Source: Apostichopus japonicus
Taxonomy: Eukaryota; Echinodermata; Holothuroidea; Aspidochirotida; Stichopodidae
DNA length: 64,000 nucleotides
Assembly (NCBI RefSeq): GCF_037975245.1
Contig: NC_092569.1
Location: 33,317,668-33,381,667 of the forward strand
Reading direction: 5' to 3'
Part shown: positions 47,257 to 58,400 of the stretch, one piece after another
Layout: each line of letters opens with the position of its first letter
How positions within the stretch are numbered: the stretch's first letter is position 1
Translations under genes and position numbers: made by a program
Notes under the pieces: model-generated
Seen by the model: the letters and a program-made list of their open reading frames with translations, nothing else
Databases searched by the model: none
Told to the model about the DNA's origin: nothing

Positions 47257-47800
47257 TATCACTAAGACGCACACTTGGATTATTTGCTTACTATTCTAAA
47301 TGGATTCCAGACTATGCTCGAAAGATTCGTCCATTAGCAACAGTCACAATGTTTCCAATATCAGATGAAGCGAATGAGACTTTTGAGGAATTAAAGATGG
47401 AAATTGAGAATTCAGTGGTTGTTGCCATTGATGAGTCTCTCCCATTCCAAGTAGAAACGGACGCTTCAGAATTTGCAATAGGAACTCTAAACCAAGCGGG
47501 TCGCCCAGTGGCTTTCTTTTCACGCACCTTACAAGGCTCAGAGCGCCGTCACGCATCAGTAGAAAAGTAGGCACAACCGATCATAGCAGCTGTGCGCCAT
47601 TGGAGGCATTACCTTACTGGGAAACATTTTGTTCTTGTGACAGATCAAAAACCAGTCAAGTACATGTTTGACACTAATCATAAAGGAAAGATCAAAAATG
47701 AGAAAATAATGCGTTGGCGGATGGAACTATCTTGCTATGTCTTTGATATAATCTATCGCCCTGGCGAAGAGAACATTCCCCCTGATACGCTTTCACGCTC
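47253..47800 (+). pseudogene. gypsy connection and RNase H domain
   Basis: SLRRTLGLFAYYSKWIPDYA is the RT-RNase H connection. ETDASEFAIGTLNQ carries the first RNase H Asp. A stop at 47568-47570 interrupts it, and the frame resumes with RHWRHYLTGKHFVLVTDQKP and FDIIYRPGEENIPPDTLSR. Confidence 0.85.
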
Positions 47801-48205
47801 AATCTGTTCTGCAACTATGGGCACTGATATTCTGTATGAATTGCATAATGTTTTCAGTCACCCAGGAGTTGTCAGGATGTTTCATTTTGTTAGGTCAAAG
47901 AACCTTCCCTACTCTGTAGATGATGTCAAGAAAATGACAGCGTCTTGCCGTATCTGTGCAAAATGTAAACCTAGATTCTACAAACCACAGAAAGCTCACC
48001 TGATCAAGGCAACCCAGTCATTTGAACGGCTTAATATTGACTTTAAAGGCCCATTGCCCAGCACAAACAAAAACATTTACTTCCTTACCATTATTGATGA
48101 ATTCTCAAGATTCCCTTTTGTGTTTCCTTGTTCTGACATGACTTCGTCCACTGCCAGCCAATGCCTTTGCCACATTTTCGCTTTATTTGGCATGCGGTCC
48201 TACAT
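47800..48205 (+). pseudogene. gypsy integrase, N-terminal part
   Basis: The HHCC zinc-binding part has HNVFSHPG and, later, CRICAKC. The catalytic core begins with ERLNIDFKGPLP (first catalytic Asp) and TIIDEFSRFPFVF. The frame is cut by the DNA element that starts at 48206, a few codons before the second catalytic Asp. Confidence 0.9.
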
Positions 48206-48288
48206 CCCTGGTGGAAATTCCAGTTGAACTTTTGAACTGGGTTCAACTGGAATTTTCTATACGGAAATTGGCCCAAATTTGAACTAGG

Positions 48289-48690
48289 TTGAAATGGGTG
48301 AACTGGGGTTCCCAACTGGTTCAACTATGTTTTACTGGGTCCAACTGGTTCAACTATGTTTTACTGGGGTCAACTGGTTCAAGTTCAACTATGTTTTACT
48401 CGGTCCAACTGGTTCAACTATGTTTACTGGGTCCAACTGGTTCAACTTTGTTTACTGGGTCCAACTGGTTCAACTATGTTTTAATGGGTCCAACTGGTTC
48501 AACTACGTTTTACTGGGTCCAACTGGTTCTACTATGTTTTACTGGGTCAACTATGTTTTACTGGGTTCAACTATGTTTTACTGGGTCAACTATGTTTTAC
48601 TGGGTTCAACTGGGTAAACTATGTTTTGCTGGGTTAAACTGGATGAACTATGTTTTACTGCTTATATTTTTAAATAGTTTGAACTGGGAT
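48289..48690. repeat. Left minisatellite array of the foldback-like element
   Basis: About 13 irregular units of roughly 28-30 bp, built on GGTCCAACTGGTTCAACTAT and GTTTTACTG, with shortened variants towards the right. The array happens to stay open in two + frames, which makes repetitive, protein-like ORFs that I do not regard as genes. Confidence 0.9.
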
Positions 48691-49147
48691 TCTCAACTGG
48701 TGTTATCTACACTTATATAACACCACACTATAAGAAGTTTTCATTTTTTAACAGTAGATCTATACTGTATGTAAGGGTGTTTGGCCACTGAAAATAAATG
48801 TTTGTTCTTGATCAGAGAACTCTGGGTTTGGTGTGATGACCTAACACAGAGAAAGAAACATAAAAAATGGAGAACTCAACTGGATTTGATCAAAAGAAAT
48901 TATAATTATGAATAACAAACAATGTACAGCTGATCTGGGCCCAGTCAAAGAATTAAATGAAACAACTTACAGTCGTGAGGTGCGCACCCAAAATATAACG
49001 AAATACACTTAATTTAAAAGTCTGTTCTGGTGAGTTGGCCTACTGGTGACATCAAGTATTCTAGGACCTCAGATCTTCCACGACATCAGATATTCTACGA
49101 CATCAGTAAAGTTGAACCCAATAAATGGTATGATGAATGTCCGATCC

Positions 49148-49330
49148 CAACAAAAAGTATCCTTTAATTTATATGAAATAGTGTTCCAGGGTATCCTTTC
49201 AGTAAAATAATGTCAATATCCTTTGTAGTAAAATAATGTCCTTTATAAGTGATGGTGTCCTGGAATATCCTTTATTGTAAAATAATATCCTTTATAGTAA
49301 ATAGTATCCTTTATAATAAATGGTGTCCCA
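49148..49330. repeat. Short tandem array, TATCCTTTATAGTAAAATAA-like units
   Basis: Six or so imperfect units of about 20-30 bp, each with ATCCTTT and most with GTAAAATAATG or GTAAATAGT, inside the foldback-like element. Confidence 0.75.
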
Positions 49331-49903
49331 GACTGTCAGTTGAATATCACAACTTCCATAAAATAATAAGGTCTACAGTAACTTGAACTATGTAAATTTA
49401 GGTTTAAAACAAACTATCCAGCCATTAAACTATCTTTCTCTTCCTTTACAACTGCTTTGCTCAGATACTCATAGCCAACTGCCAACTCCCTATACCCTCA
49501 CAAAACTCCTTTGTTCCTAAAATATATACACACAGACCCCATTTCCTGTGAGGGCTAATTTCCAGGAAGAACAAGATAGTTGCCTAGCAACCCAGAAGAG
49601 AGAGTTGTTAATCAACCCTTTTGATGCCACAAGACAACAAACAAATATACTGTACAGATGTATAGCACTCTGTACAGTGAGCACACCAATAAACAAGTAA
49701 AATTATTGTACAAAACAAAACTGTATGTAAGAGCTGACCTTCTTACACTGTACAAATGAAGCCTCACTTGAAATAAGATTGATAGTTTAATCATATGTTC
49801 ATAATGTTCAGTGTAGGGCATCCATATGTTTGCTAGTTGACGATAACTTTCCTAAAATCATGCGGCTAAATATAGGTGTTAACTTGAGTATAACTAGGTT
49901 AGG

Positions 49904-50201
49904 CCCCTATAAGCTAGGGAACTATAACGTTAGGATATGTCTAACGTTAGTACTAATTGTACCATGTGGTATACCTAGTAAAGAACCGGTTTGTTAGGCC
50001 GAGCCTATACTATAGTCCTACAGTAGGCCTAGGTCACTTTATATAAAGTTTCTGTTCAATTCCCTATAAGCTATGCAACTATAGCGTTAGGATATGTCTA
50101 ACGTTAGTAATTGAACCATGTGGTATACCTAGTAGGGAACCGGTTTGTTAGGCCTAGCCTATACTATAGTCCTAGGTCACTTTAAAGTTTCTGTTCAATT
50201 C
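49904..50201. repeat. Two-copy direct repeat of about 150 bp
   Basis: CCCTATAAGCTAGGGAACTA to TTTCTGTTCAATT is repeated immediately with few differences (copy 2 lacks one short segment after CTATAGTCCTA). It includes GTTAGGATATGTCTAACGTT, itself partly palindromic. Confidence 0.9.
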
Positions 50202-50744
50202 AAATATTTATAGAGAGCACGTTTACAATCAATTATAATGTTACAAGTATGTGTCAATAATATAAAGATAATGCAAGATCACAAAGGAGGGAACTTAGCC
50301 GCGGTAATAATTTAAAATTGTTGGCAAAATCTGTTACAAATGCGATTATTCTGCAAAGCTTCTGTTGGCGTATGTGGTTTGCGGATTCAGAATTAATAAA
50401 TTTAGCGCTAACGCAAGGGACAAATGTCAAAGTTCAAATTTAGTCGGATCATACTATTTTGCACTAGTAAGGCATTTTGCCTACCAACTGTTCAAATCGA
50501 CGAACAAAGTATAACATAATTTTTTTAAATTTATTATATAGTAAATATTTCATATTTTTAATCATTGCGGTACAAAAATGTAATCGTTTAATCATAACTG
50601 TGATAAATATGACAAAGATTTATTTTACACCCCTCATAAGTTGGCTAATTTAGCATTTTCAATATATTACGATACGGTTACTGTTTACGAACTTACATTA
50701 TAATATTCTTGATAATTACGCCTAAAATAAAAGCAGTCAACATA

Positions 50745-51195
50745 GTCCAAACCCAGTTAGGCCAGTGTGAAACCTAGTTCAACCCCAACAGGGCAAGTTC
50801 ACCAGTAAACATAGTTCAAACCCAGTTGGGCTTGTGCAAACCAGTGAAACCTAGTTAAACCCCAGCTGGGTCAGTTCACCAGCCAATAGTCCAAACCCAG
50901 TTGGGCCAGTGCAAAACCAGTTGAAACCTAGTTCAACCCCAACAGGGCAAGTTCAACAGTCAACATAGTTCAAACCCAGTTGGGCTAGTGCAAAAACCAG
51001 TTGAACATTGTGTAAACCCAGTTGAACCTAGCTCATGTTCAGCATAGCCCAATTGGAACCCAGTAAGACCCAGTTAAACACAGTTAAAAACCAGTTAAAC
51101 ACAGTTAAAAACCAGTTAAACACAGTTAAAAACCAGTTAAACACGGTTAAAAACCAGTTAAACATAGTAGGCCCTAGTAGAACCTAGTTGAATTT
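50745..51195. repeat. Right minisatellite array of the foldback-like element
   Basis: Tandem units with AACCCAGTTGGGCCAGTG, ACCTAGTTCAACCCCAACAG and, at the right, several copies of AAAAACCAGTTAAACACAGT. Read on the minus strand these give AACTGGGTT...AACTAGGTT motifs like the left array, so the two arms are inverted relatives. Confidence 0.85.
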
Positions 51196-51227
51196 TTAAC
51201 TGGGTTCTACTGGAATTTCTACCAGGG

Positions 51228-51875
51228 ATCCATTCAGATCGAGGATCGGCCTTCATGAGTAAGGAACTACGAGACTTTCTAACAAGCAAGGGTATTGCTA
51301 GTAGTAGAACTACTAGTTATAACCCACAAGGAAACGGTCAAGCAGAACGTTACAATGGCACCATATGGAAGGCTATTACATTTGCACTCAAAGCACGCAG
51401 CTTGCCACCTAAGTACTGGCAAGAAGTCCTTAAAGTTGCCCTTCATTCCATCAGATCTCTGTTGTCCACGGCAACAAATGTGACACCCCATGAAAGGTTT
51501 TTCAGTTTCCCCCGGAAGTCTGCAACAGGGTGTTCAGTCCCTTCATGGCTTTGCAATCCAGGTCCTGCACTTCTTAAAAGGCATGTTCGGTTACATAAGA
51601 CAGATCCTTTAGTGGATGAGGTCGAGGTCATCCAAGCAAACCCACAATATGCCCATGTTAGACTGTCAGATGGGAGAGAGACAACTGTCTCTGTACGTCA
51701 CCTAGCACCAATCGGGGAAGCTGCCCCAAGACTGGAGAAAAGTACTGATAAAATGGAATTATCAATCGGGGACAATGGCCCAGTAGAACTTGAGCAGTTA
51801 ATTGATAGTAATGAAGTGCCCTCTCTGAGAAGGTCGCAAAGGCCTCGAAAGCCACCGGACAGGTTAGATCTGTGA
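51228..51875 (+). pseudogene. gypsy integrase, C-terminal part
   Basis: Resumes after the DNA element with HSDRGSAF (second catalytic Asp), then SYNPQGNGQAERYNGTIWKA (catalytic Glu), NVTPHERFF and a C-terminal chromatin/DNA-binding type region ending PRKPPDRLDL and a stop. The frame is open for over 200 codons. Confidence 0.9.
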
Positions 51876-51970
51876 GTCAGAGTTTGTGGATAGTTTGTGT
51901 TATACAGGACATTTAAAGAACACTTGTAGTTGATTAGTTATTAGTTACATTAACTTTAGGACAATTGTTT

Positions 51971-52154
51971 AGTTAGGGGACAATGTGATGTTATTAGTAG
52001 TATGCTCCCTGGATCGCAGTCAGGATTTAGTTGTGTTCACCCTCGACCACGGTGCTTGTTGTGTTTACTCATCCTAGTTGGTTAAAACCTACAGTTATAG
52101 GTCACGTCAGTTTTAAAAGCAAGTGCTTATTCTATTGCAGGTGTTGTTGCCTAT
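51971..52154 (+). repeat. gypsy polypurine tract and probable 3' LTR
   Basis: A short purine-rich stretch (AGTTAGGGGA) precedes TGTGATGTTATTAGTAGTAT at 51984. Such a tract followed by TG is the usual start of a 3' LTR. The right end is where LINE sequence resumes (TTTTAATGTTTCTATAG), so the LTR would be at most about 170 bp. No partner copy is present on the left to confirm it. Confidence 0.5.
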
Positions 52155-53613
52155 AATTTTAATGTTTCTATAGAAACTGGTGTTTTTCCTGACAAGCTAC
52201 AAATTGCCAAGGTGATTCCAATATTAAAAGCCGGCGATCCTAGCTAAGTAAATAATTACAGGCCTATATTTGTACTTCTTGTTCTTTCTAATGTATTGGA
52301 AAGATTAATGCATAACAGAATTTCACATTTCCGTAGTAAATACAACATTCTTGCTAATAATCACTATAGCTTTCATAAGAAACACTCGACGTTTATGGCT
52401 CTTGCGAATGCTGTTAATAAGGTTACATATGCCCTTGATAATAAAATGTATTCTATTGGTATATTTTTAGACTTGTCGAGGTTTTTGACACTGTAGATCA
52501 TTGTATACTATTACATAAACTGCACACGTTTGGCCTAAGAGGTAGAGTTCACAACTGAATCTCTAGCTATCTAAAAACTTGCACTCAGCATGTGAACATT
52601 AACTCCACAAGTTCTAGTCTACAAACAGTAATTCATGGTGTCCCCCATAGATCTATACGTCTTCTCCTGTTCTTCATTATCTATATGAATGATATCAGTG
52701 CTTCTTCTGACAAATTAAATTTTACAATGTTTGCTGATGATACCACTATTCTCTATGACCATAAAGACCTAACAGAAGGGTCAATAGTAATACTAGGAGA
52801 GTGACATGTTTAGGAGTTACTATTCATGAGAATCTATATTGGACATTGCATATCAATAATTTATGTAACAAAGTAGCAATGTCTGTAGGCATTATTAATC
52901 AATTTAAAGATGTTCTTGATTATAAACTTCTTCTATTGTTCTACAATACACTGATCGTGTCGGCAATTTCTTATGCGTATATTGTGTGGGGTTCGGGTAA
53001 CAGTTATACTATTACAAATGTACATAAACTTCAAAAAGGGGCTCCATGCATTATGTGCAATGCATGCTTTATCGATGATACACAATCCCTGTTTTAAAAA
53101 CTAGATGTAATGACCATTAATGGTGTATTCATGTATCGCCTTGTGAATAATCTTCTACTTGATACAATAAGTAACTGCATACAGATTAATTGTGAAATTC
53201 ATAACCATGATACACGCAGTGCTGCTTTTATTCGTAATATCATCTATTTTACTGGTATTAATCTCTGGAATTCATTGCATTACAGTAAATATCTTTAAGA
53301 AGAATCTTAACATCCACCTTACTCAAGCATGATTACTCATGTGTGTAATACTTATTCTACTTGTCTCTTTTAACCTTTATGTGTTGCTTATTCCCTCCCC
53401 TATCTAATAAGGTTTTTTTTTTCTTCTAGCATGGTGGCCAGACTTTGTATAAGTTCTCCTTAGAATTTTCTTTCTAGTCTCCGTTTATCTCAGTGTATAC
53501 TTGTTGTTTATTTTGTAATTCTTGATTTGTTCTTATAATTATTTGATATACTTATATATATATTATTTTGTGTATGGTTTGCAATGTGATAATAAATAAA
53601 TGATTGATAAATG
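52155..53613 (+). mobile_element. Non-LTR retrotransposon copy 2, 3' part
   Basis: Resumes in RT with FNVSIETGVFPDKL and runs to the same AATAAATAAATGATTGATAA 3' end as copy 1. RT segments lie at 52296-52496 and 52592-52804, the C-terminal region at 52801-53298. The catalytic box is intact here (FADDTTILY, about 52729-52755), but frame breaks near motif A (about 52479) and elsewhere disable the protein. Confidence 0.8.
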
Positions 53614-55341
53614 CTTTAACACAAGAAGTATGATCTAAGATTTCTCGGCAAAGATAATAACGTCTAACAATATGTCTTTGTCATATTGAAGTAAAGAATC
53701 GAGCCACGATTCGTCCATAAGTGAAGATGCATTTCCTTGTGATGTCATCATATCGAACACGTGGAACTTTGCTACGTGGCTCAATCACGTGATATCATAT
53801 GGTTTATATGTCAATCAGATTCCGTTAAGTATCGTAAGTTGCCAGCTACGTTGTTTAGCATGTAGTACCTTGTACATACCAGCAATGAAAATAGAAGGCA
53901 TGTAAATGTTTGTGTAAAGTTAAAGCAGTTAAAGTATCTTGGAATCATAATAAATAACATGGTGTCCGTCAAATTGCGCATGGAATAGGTAGTTCCTGGT
54001 CATGATCATTTAAAGTGAATTGCATCATTTCAACAGTTTACTGCATGAGTGATATTGTAACAAATAATATAATAATATGTGAAAAACCAGCCGATACTCA
54101 TAACTAGCACAGAAAGTACTGGTGCCACCTGTAACACATGCTACCGTGTTACGAACACAAAGTAAAAATTAATGATGCACGGTTGTGGGACATGAACAGT
54201 AGTAACATGCTACAAGTGGCACTAGTAGTTACTGAACTAGATATGTGTTTGAAGTAAAGTAGGTACTGTACCGTTTGATTCCAGTTCACAACTCTCTTTA
54301 AACTACGCCAATTCGTCATTCAGAGAACGAAGAAATGCAATGTTCCGGTATACCCATAGGCTTACTGATAGCATAAAACGACTGGATACGACTTCATTTT
54401 CTAATCGCGTGTTAACGAACTCGCACCCAATAGTTGGCACAGTTACTACTGTTATGTCCCACAACCCTGTATCAATAATCATCAGTAATTACTACTTGTG
54501 TTCAAAACATTTGTTACAGGACATGAATAGTAGTTAATATACGAGCCATGACTATCGGGTAGAAAAAACAATGTTATTGTTGTTGTTTTAACCAAATTAT
54601 TGATAGTTTTTAACACCCCAGTAAATAAGAACAAAACCACATCGTTAAATAGAAATACTCTATTCCGTGATAGGTCAGCAGAAATAACTATTCCTGTGAT
54701 TCGTCTAATATCCGAAAGGTGCTGTTTGATATCGATATCTCACTATTCCGAGCGATTTTGTGTTAAAGTATGTTAATACGTTGAGAGCGTCTTTTGCATG
54801 CACGATGTCCCATATCAGTAAACGACGGACAAACACGGTACTTAGTGCTTATCATTTGCCTTCCATATTCGACTTGATATTTGTTAATTCGTAAACATAT
54901 GTGGCAAGCTTAAGACAATTAAAATATAGTCATTTAATTGAGTAATGGTCAAAATACAGATAATTTGACATTCATTGTGTGAGATGTAAACAACCATTCT
55001 TATCCTTTCCTTGTGGTAAAATCGAGAGTTCTTAAATTCTAACTAACGATTCAAGATAAAAGAGCTTATAAGTAAAACAAAGCACACATTTATCCTGTAA
55101 TGATAATGACACATACTTAATATACAGATGTCGATATGGGACACACTAGATTGCATAACATAGATTATGGATCTTAAATGTGACCTGCTGGTAAATTACA
55201 TGGTGTAAATGGACATCCGTAAGTATGAAGATGCCTCCTTGGGTAACGATTTCACGTTCATTACTTCTGTCACTGTCTCAGAAGGTCAGCAAGTATCTCC
55301 TTTATTTCGTGCACCCATTTTCTCTGCTTCATTTTGGATCA
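53614..55341 (+). promoter_or_regulatory. 5' flank and 5' UTR of unit D
   Basis: Nearly identical to 10568-12300, including the inverted repeat (arms 54153-54203 and 54445-54503) and the AGAAGGTCAGCAAGTATCTC block just before the ATG. Presumed promoter and leader. No specific site can be placed. Confidence 0.45.
54153..54503. repeat. Inverted repeat upstream of unit D
   Basis: The same two-arm structure as at 11116-11462, with few differences (ACAACCCTG instead of ACAACCGTG in the right arm). Confidence 0.75.
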
Positions 55342-55413
55342 ATGGCAGAACTTCGAAGCAAATGTATTTTCGTCTTTTCGGTGTTGCTGCTTTTAAACTC
55401 AAATGGTTTTCGG
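55342..55413 (+). CDS. Unit D exon 1, signal peptide
   Basis: Twenty-four codons beginning MAELRSKCIFVFSVLLLL, with a GTAAGT donor in phase 0. Confidence 0.85.
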
Positions 55414-58400
55414 GTAAGTCTCTAAGATATTAATACAATGAAATAAATTTCTTGGAAGTAAAATTTAATTAGATTGTTTCACTTGTATCATTTTTTTCAC
55501 TGATTTACAATTTGGAACTAAGTATTTCATTAACTTCAGATTAAAAACTTATTTTTTTCTACATATAAAATATAACAACGGTCTACCTGAGCTGACTTGT
55601 TACCCTCGAGTATTTGTAGAGAATATTACGATTGGTGAGCTATCCGCCCTATTCAACAGTAACTTTTTTGAAACAGATTTTTAAAACAAAATGTTTTTCG
55701 TTATCGCATTATTCTGGACACAATTATCTCTTTTTATTACTTTATTGCATTTATTATCCCGCCACTACATTTTCTTCTGATAGCCCTACTATTCGTACGG
55801 TCCATTCTGTATCATTTGTTGATCCCCAATTATGAATGACTTTATTGTTTTTTGAGAATCGAACAAACGCGTAAAACAAAAATCTACAACAGAATTTTAC
55901 TAGGCTGAACATTTACCTTTTAAATGTCTTTATAGAGTCTAAACCATTTAAAATCAACACGAATCTCTTTGGAGGAGGACTTTGAAACATACTAAAAAAA
56001 AATATGCATATTGATATGTCTAAATGTTATTTCTTAAATATATCTCATATTTACACAATTCTGTTTTTAATACAACAAGTTTTTTGTCCATATTGAGTGC
56101 AAAGCCTAAGCGGTCTTGTAACGAGTGCATCAGAGTTTTAAAACCCTACATATGATTAAGTATCCATTAACCTTTGCTAAGAAAAATAACGTTATGATTA
56201 ACTTGTGAACTAATATTTTGTTTATCAAAGTAAATATCGGATAAACTTTATAATGCACATGTATAGAACAAATAACAATTTCAAAAAATACAAACTTCAT
56301 CTCTCCGTCAAAATGACTGCCAAACTAGTATGATAAAATAAATAAAGTTCAGCTTACGGAAATGATAATTAAACTTTTGAATAGGTTTGATAGCTTAATT
56401 GCTATATTTACAATATATTGATATGATCAATCTGTTGGATTTAGTATTCGAAAAAAAAAAAGTTCTGAATACACATAAGTTTTATATGTAAACATTTAAG
56501 TATTGATAGGTTTCTAGTGTACATTAACATAGCAGCTTTAAGCAGTGTAGCTGAAATGTTGTTTTTCTTTTTTTTTCTTCTTTTCAAAACGAGCTAAGAA
56601 AACCTCAGCATTGTAACAATTAACATAAGAGCAATCAAAGCACTTTAAAATTGGCTTTTCAAAAAATTGTTAACATGTTAAGTATTAAAATATATCAGTG
56701 ACAACAACTTGGAAATTTGCTCGCTGGGCAGGTATCTGTAAAAGATTACACAATAAACGCATTAATGTAACACATTTTCTAATACAAGCAAGTAAGTACA
56801 AATATATATTGAACAGTTCATCATGCAAATACACAAGAGGAAACAGAATGTATCTTAAAATGATCAACCATTATTTGCCAAAAATTCCCAAAACACCTTA
56901 TATTTGATACAGGTAATTTGGCAACCAATATTTAAAATCCAAATATCACCCTTTTATACTAGCTTACTGAAAAATCATCTTCATTAGTTTTATGTACAAC
57001 ATGTTTATCTTAATAATTCTGTATTTTGTCTTGAACCTTTTTTATATTCGAAAGAAGCATCGCACCTAATACAGAGACATTTAATATGTCAACATAAAGT
57101 ATCGATGGTTTTTTGTGTGCATTCAAATGGCAGCTTTAAACAACATGGCTGATATTTTTTTTAAGACGAGCTAAGAAAACCTCAGTATTGTAAAGGTTTA
57201 TGTGTGCAATATTTAACAATCAATTTTAATTTTAAACTATAAAAACAGTAATAGATCAATTCAACATAAGAGCATTCCAAGCACTTCTTATATTTGATAC
57301 AGGTAGTTTGGCAACCGATAGTTGTAAGCCAAGTAACCACGTTTTGTACTAGCTCAATAACTGAAACATCGTCTCCAACATTTTTATTTACAAAATGTTT
57401 ATTTTAATAATCCTGTATTTTGTCTTGAAACTTTATTTTCCATAACCAAGCAATGTCAATCTTAATATTCCTTCTTAAAATTTATTAACCGCTAAATTTA
57501 AATCTTTCCCCATACGATTATGCGGGTTAAGGTAGCACTTATCGTTCTCCAAAGCCTTTTTTCCCCTCTGGTGGTCATAGCTTCGTATTACGCATGCATC
57601 TGTAAAACTTTTTTTGATTTGGTCATGTTCGTTAATCATAGGAATAATTGTTAACGCATGTCAATATAATATTCATCAACTAAAGGTAAATACTTAAAAA
57701 AATGACATATGTGTAACAATTTTGCACGAAACGCTGCTTTAAGAATAAAAATAAACTACGACCATTAAAAACTAAAAAAAGATTCTACTCAGTTTTTTTT
57801 TTCCATTTAAAATTGTACCAAAACAATGTCAAGAAAAAGGAGAATAGAAAACAGACTTCATTAACATTACTCAATCATCCCAGACAAAACAATAAATAAA
57901 TGCGTATATCTTCTCGCTGTGCGCTTCCGTTGTAAAGCTCCTGCTTATGTTGTGCAAAAGAACAAAATTGTAGAAATGTTATGATTTAGAGCCTTCTTCC
58001 CCGTTGTCGACAAGACAGGCTTGTAGCCATCATTTCCTCATTTCTTCCTTGAAATCCTGTTATTAAAAATATTGATAATGTTACCATACAAAACGTGATT
58101 ATGTGGACGAGAACGGCTATTTTTCAAATCGTGTTTTTTTTTAGTGAGTCTAGACGAGGTTTTATTGCCAAGAATATTCAAAATGGATATAATTTTACAG
58201 AAACTCTAATAATCTTTTTACAAGAAGCCTAAACGTTCTTGTAACGAGAGCATTCGAGACCCTACATATGATCTATTATCCATTAACCTATGTTAAAAAA
58301 AAATAACTTGATGATTATCTTGTGAACTTATCATTTGTTTATCAAAAAAAAATATTGCATGAAGTTTAAAAAGCAAATGTATTAAACAAGTAACAATTTA

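Larger units (their letters stand above)
48700..50740. other. Core of the foldback-like element, no gene recognised
   Basis: Unique AT-rich sequence between the inverted arrays. It contains a loose tandem array of TATCCTTTATAGTAAAATAA-type units (about 49148-49330) and a two-copy direct duplication (49904-50061 and 50062-50201). The longest frame (minus strand, 49612-49821) shows no family features. Confidence 0.65.
48206..51227. mobile_element. Foldback-like nonautonomous DNA transposon inside gypsy integrase
   Basis: 3022 bp bounded by terminal inverted repeats: CCCTGGTGGAAATTCCAGTT on the left, and the reverse complement of the right end reads CCCTGGTAGAAATTCCAGTA. The flanks are AT on each side, and removing one AT plus the element leaves the integrase frame continuous, so this is a precise insertion with a 2 bp AT duplication. 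Inside each end are minisatellite-like arrays in inverted orientation (left about 48225-48690, right about 50745-51190), the layout of foldback elements. No transposase is visible. Confidence 0.8.
45479..52154 (+). mobile_element. Ty3/gypsy-type LTR retrotransposon, degenerate, inserted in LINE copy 2
   Basis: Domain order is gag, CCHC zinc knuckles, aspartic protease, reverse transcriptase, RNase H, integrase, which is the Ty3/gypsy order. Gag and RT features suggest the Mag/SURL group (inference). A purine tract (about 51971-51980) is followed by TGTGATGTTATTAG at 51984, a likely 3' LTR start. No matching 5' LTR or leader is present, and the gag start lies within a few bases of the LINE junction. 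The coding region carries several frameshifts, an internal RT deletion and a 3 kb DNA element in the integrase, so the copy is dead. Confidence 0.85.

Noticed and set aside
48289-48720. Long repetitive open frame rich in Trp, Phe, Tyr and Gly
   Set aside because: It is the translation of the minisatellite arm of the foldback-like element. A parallel open frame exists one base over, and there is no start context or conservation.
51279-51855. Several minus-strand open frames over the integrase end
   Set aside because: Antisense shadows of the clear integrase coding frame.
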